A DNA stretch of 64,000 nt from the NCBI GenBank assembly GCA_025602905.1, contig JAHLKI010000006.1, positions 434,001-498,000 on the forward strand. Direction: 5' to 3'. Below the pieces are notes generated by a model. It saw only the letters and a list, made by a program, of their open reading frames with translations, searched no databases and was not told the DNA's origin. Positions 60,741 to 64,000 of the stretch are shown here, one piece after another (the first letter of the stretch is position 1; every line of letters starts with the position of its first letter). A program made the position numbers and the translations under genes. This DNA is from Phlyctochytrium arcticum (lineage: Eukaryota > Chytridiomycota > Chytridiomycetes > Chytridiales > Chytridiaceae).

Positions 60741-61486
60741 ATTGCACTTGTAACAGGTGTCGTTGCGGTGTTTTGGGTCCTTGTGGTCGGGAGTGCTGCC
60801 TGGAGTGATGCGGGGCGGGACATTGGGGGTAGTTGTTGGATGTGCACGTTCCGTACGCCCGCCCACCGGGTCGATGGGTAGTAGGAAATTCCCGCCTTTC
60901 ATCTTCTAGTTCCTTGCGCCGCTGCTTCTGGTTAAACTTTGGTCGGCTCATCCCGTGTCATGGTCTTGGCTGCATCGAGCGAGGTACACCTGCACCAAGG
61001 ACACTCATTGACAGGCCGCCAGTGTGCAACGAGAGGCACCCGTGCTTGATGGTATATCGATCAGGGCGGGAATGTAGAGAGGTGGCAGGTATCTATTGCA
61101 CTTGTAACAGGTGTTCGTTGCGGTGTTTTGGGTCCTTGTGGTTGGAAGTGCCGTCTGGAGAGTGATGCAGGGCGGGACATTGGGAGTAGTTGTTGGATGT
61201 GCACGTTCCGTACGCCCACCAGTCCCGTTATAACAAGAGAAAGGCCTGCCGGGTCGATGGGTATTGGGTAATTCCCGCCTTTCATCTTCTCCAAAACGGT
61301 CTAGTTCCTTACGCCGCTGCTTCTGGTTAAACTTTGGTCTGCTCATCCCGGGTCACGGTCTTGGCTGCATCGAGCGAGGTGCATGACAGACCACCTGCAT
61401 CAAGGACACTCATTGACAGGCCGCCAGTGTGCAACAAGAGGCACCCGTATATCAATCAGGGCGGAGACAGTAGAGAGGTGAACTTG
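60741..61486 (-). repeat. Tandemly duplicated gene unit, two copies
   Basis: Unit A (60741-61094) and unit B (61095-61486) are closely similar. Each carries, on the minus strand, the same start MSRPKFNQKQRRKELxx-DERRE (ATG at 60951 and 61346), a TERAHPTTTPNVPP-like block (in shifted frames in A), and TCYKCN, half a CCHC-type zinc knuckle. Unit B's frame is 113 codons (61346-61005). Small indels shift A relative to B. I cannot tell which copy, if any, is expressed, and no family is recognised. Confidence 0.6.
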
Positions 61487-63280
61487 TACATTTTGCGTCA
61501 AAGGGAAATGGCGTGGTTGGCGTACAATGGGTTCTAGACACGTAAGTTTGCACATCCACCAAGTGTCTCCTTTGCAGGAAGAGTAAGTATACTTGCAACA
61601 AGCAAAAGTTAAACGGCCTCTCTCTGCCCACCAAAACAAATCTCTTGGACACACTTTTTTCTTTCCCGTCGGTCGCTTTCAACTGGTTTCCCCTTGGCAT
61701 GTAACCAAAATTCGCATTCTGCAATCGCACCATTTTCCTCTCTTCCCGTCCATATACGTAAAAACCGTTTTTGATTCACTTAGTCGCAAAAAAGTCGTAG
61801 TCTTGGTGTCCATTACTCCCCCCCCCCCCCCCCCCCCCCCCATGCTCGTCTTTTGACAAAACATCCTTCAGATCCTCAAAACTCAAAATGGTATAATCCA
61901 GCAAGATCACCCCCCATATCTTATCTCATCCGCCTCGTCGCCATCCGGGTGTTCGATTTCCACGCAGCACGAAAGAAAGAATGAAGTGTTGTTGGCATCC
62001 AGGAGAAAGGTGGAAAAGCGTTTTCAAAACGGATTGATTTAATTTTTCAAATCAAGGCCGCATCGCGATTTCAATTCAACCTCATCCATCTCCGCAGAAG
62101 AATATTCGACTAAACGCTTTGCTCCCCCCCCCCACCCTCAAAGGTAAAAAAAGATGGATTTCGGGCCTCGGTCGGGGATCAAAAAAAAAGACGTATATAG
62201 TCTGCAGTCGAGCGTTGTCGTTATGGATTTTCAAGTCCAATCCAGGAATTCAGATATATATCCTGTTTTCCTTTGTCCTGTGGGGCAAGAGAGACTTTTT
62301 TTCTGTTCTTTGAGATCATTTTTCCTCTCCCAGGATCTCGATGGGATCCAATGAATGACCGAACCCGTAGGCGCGCACATGTGTGTGTGTGTGTGTGTGT
62401 GTGTGGTATATATATTCCGCTCCGAGTGAATGACAAAATATGCCTTTCGCAAAAAGTGTACTTTCTGGCTTTGACAACGAAAGAGATCTCCAAAAGTTTG
62501 GTGGCAAGTTCAGACCAAATGACTTTTGCATAAGGAAAAGGTGGGAGAAAATCGTATCTTGCGGGGGGGTTAGGTTTCGATGTTGCATCACTCCTTCAGT
62601 CGATTTTGCTCCCATTTCAGTCTCTCGTTATCGTTTCTTCAGTCTATACGATGCGTTGCGTTAGTTTTAGGAAATGCGAGAGTTGCAAGGTGGTCATCAT
62701 CATCATCATCATCAGACATTTCATTCGGTATTCGTCACCAGGTAGTTCCATTCACCAGAGAGAGCCCGTTGATCAAAAACGCCAAAAACAAAAAACCGTG
62801 TCGTTTTGCTTTTTAGCCCGTCAGAAAAAATATGTGTTTTTTCTTTTTTGATGGGGGTCGGCAATATCAGGTCCCCCTCCTCTTCAACCGTTTCAGATCG
62901 AAATTGTTCGCATCATCATCATCATCATCATCATCGTTTCGACCCCCATCTCTCAAAAAAACCCCTCACTCCCTCATCACCTAGATCCATTCATAAGTCC
63001 CTCTTCATCCACAACCCATTTACACTTACCATTTTTTCGTGTTTCCCCAAAAGCATCATTCTAGATTTCTCGAATGATCGAATGAGAAGATTAGAGATAG
63101 TATGAGGAGTTTGAGACTTGTTTTGATGAGGAGGATAAAGGACGGACGCGTCCAAATTCCAAGATCAAAACATTTTCAAACTCTTCAACTCCTTGTTCAC
63201 GTGACACCACCTTCCACCAACAATTCAAAAACACCGACCACTTCCTCAATCCCCCAAGATCCCCCCCACCAATCACAATC
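61487..63280. other. Low-complexity region with several microsatellites
   Basis: Contains 24 consecutive C at 61818-61841, a GT run at about 62380-62405, and CAT runs at about 62695-62714 and 62911-62934, plus short A, T and G runs. No conserved protein is visible. The end of the stretch should hold the PFS2 promoter. Confidence 0.6.
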
Positions 63281-64000
63281 ATGTCCACACCCACCCCCCG
63301 CCCCTACCAACCCTCCTTCCAACAGCAGCAGCACCAACGCCGTTTCAACAATCCACCCGGCCACCAACAAAATTATACCTCCAAACAACAACAACAGCAA
63401 CAAGACTACGACCAAAACAAACGGGTCCGAAAGGCCATTCAGCGGCGCACAGTCGATTACAATTCGGTGATTATCCGGCATTTAGAGGTATTGTGAGTTG
63501 AGTAGTGATGGGGGGGGGGTAGTATTTTAATGGGGTGTTTTTTAGTTACGAAGTACGACACGGACATGGAGGGATCATGTGGCCCTACAGCCTGACCCGA
63601 ATTTTATCGTTGATGTAAGTGGATGAGAAAAGTTTGAAATCTTTTGCTTGTAGGAGTAGGAGTAGTATATATATGTGTGTGTGTGGGGAGGGAGTTGGGG
63701 GGGGGGATGAAATTTTGTCTATTCGCAAATATATATTATATTCAAAACTTGTACTGTTACGATTTGAATTACGAACCCATCTTCTGCAAAAAAAGCTATC
63801 GGTTTCTGGCTAATGATTTGATGTGTGTTATAGATCCATCCACCCATTTCATACCCGACCAACCCTTCTACGTGCGTGACCACCAAGTTTGTGCATACGT
63901 CTACCAACAAAGTCCGGTGTCCGATTAATGCCGTGCAGGTAACGTTATTCTCCCTTCCCAAATCCATCTAGTCGTTAATGTAATATATTCACAGTGGACA
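63281..64000 (+). CDS. PFS2: Polyadenylation factor PFS2/WDR33, 5' part (runs off the window)
   Basis: Exons 63281-63487, 63546-63614 and 63834-63938, with a fourth starting at 63995 and cut by the window end. After a Gln/Pro-rich start (QQQQHQRRFNNPP), the protein has the family's hallmark pre-WD40 block: RKAIQRRTVDYNSVIIRHLE, then PDPNFIVD, then PPISYPTNPSTCVTTKFVHTS and NKVRCPINAVQWT. This is the start of the WD40 subunit of the cleavage and polyadenylation complex (WDR33 in animals, Pfs2 in yeast), which helps read the poly(A) signal. The WD40 propeller lies beyond the window. Splice sites are all GT-AG. Confidence 0.92.

Overview
The window looks like nuclear DNA of an early-diverging fungus, most likely a chytrid of the Spizellomyces type. 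The evidence is compact genes with many 50-70 nt GT-AG introns, a Zn2Cys6/fungal-specific transcription factor, a fungal steryl-glucosidase-type GH5 enzyme, a KIF12-like kinesin, and two Fanzor genes. Fanzors are eukaryotic TnpB-family RNA-guided nucleases, and the best-known one comes from Spizellomyces punctatus. The organism call is inference.

Layout. 1-7.4 kb: repeat-like and decayed DNA, including an ankyrin/F-box-like pseudogene. 7.5-20 kb: housekeeping genes, namely an 11-exon GH5 glucosidase (with a 17-nt exon), a proline-rich protein with a possible alpha-crystallin-like C-terminus, a kinesin (minus), a zinc-cluster transcription factor and a MAPEG membrane protein (minus). 20.6-26.6 kb: mobile island 1, with a MULE-type transposase, a pyrimidine-rich dispersed repeat and a Fanzor gene broken by a single in-frame TAA. 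27-33.6 kb: a Cu-transporting P-type ATPase and a PHAF1/UPF0183 homologue. 34.3-42 kb: purine- and pyrimidine-skewed repeats, a protein with a recent 155-codon internal duplication and a PD-(D/E)XK-like motif, and a broken copy of that family on the other strand. 42-51.3 kb: tRNA-Lys(CUU), small genes, a poly-Q RhoGAP and a BTB protein. 51.8-61.6 kb: mobile island 2, with an orphan promoter and duplicated leader, an RNase-H-like transposase candidate with a CxxC zinc finger, and an intact Fanzor facing it tail to tail, followed by retroelement scraps and tandemly duplicated small genes. 61.6-64 kb: low-complexity DNA, then the start of the PFS2/WDR33 polyadenylation-factor gene.

The most interesting content is the pair of diverged Fanzor paralogues 30 kb apart. 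One is intact and intronless beside a transposase-like gene. The other has one intron and one nonsense codon near a different (MULE) transposase. Both keep the same RuvC and zinc-ribbon residues, including a glutamate in a DEF(R/K)TS motif that may replace the usual RuvC-II glutamate. Exon joins were worked out by eye from splice consensus, frame and family similarity. No searches were run.
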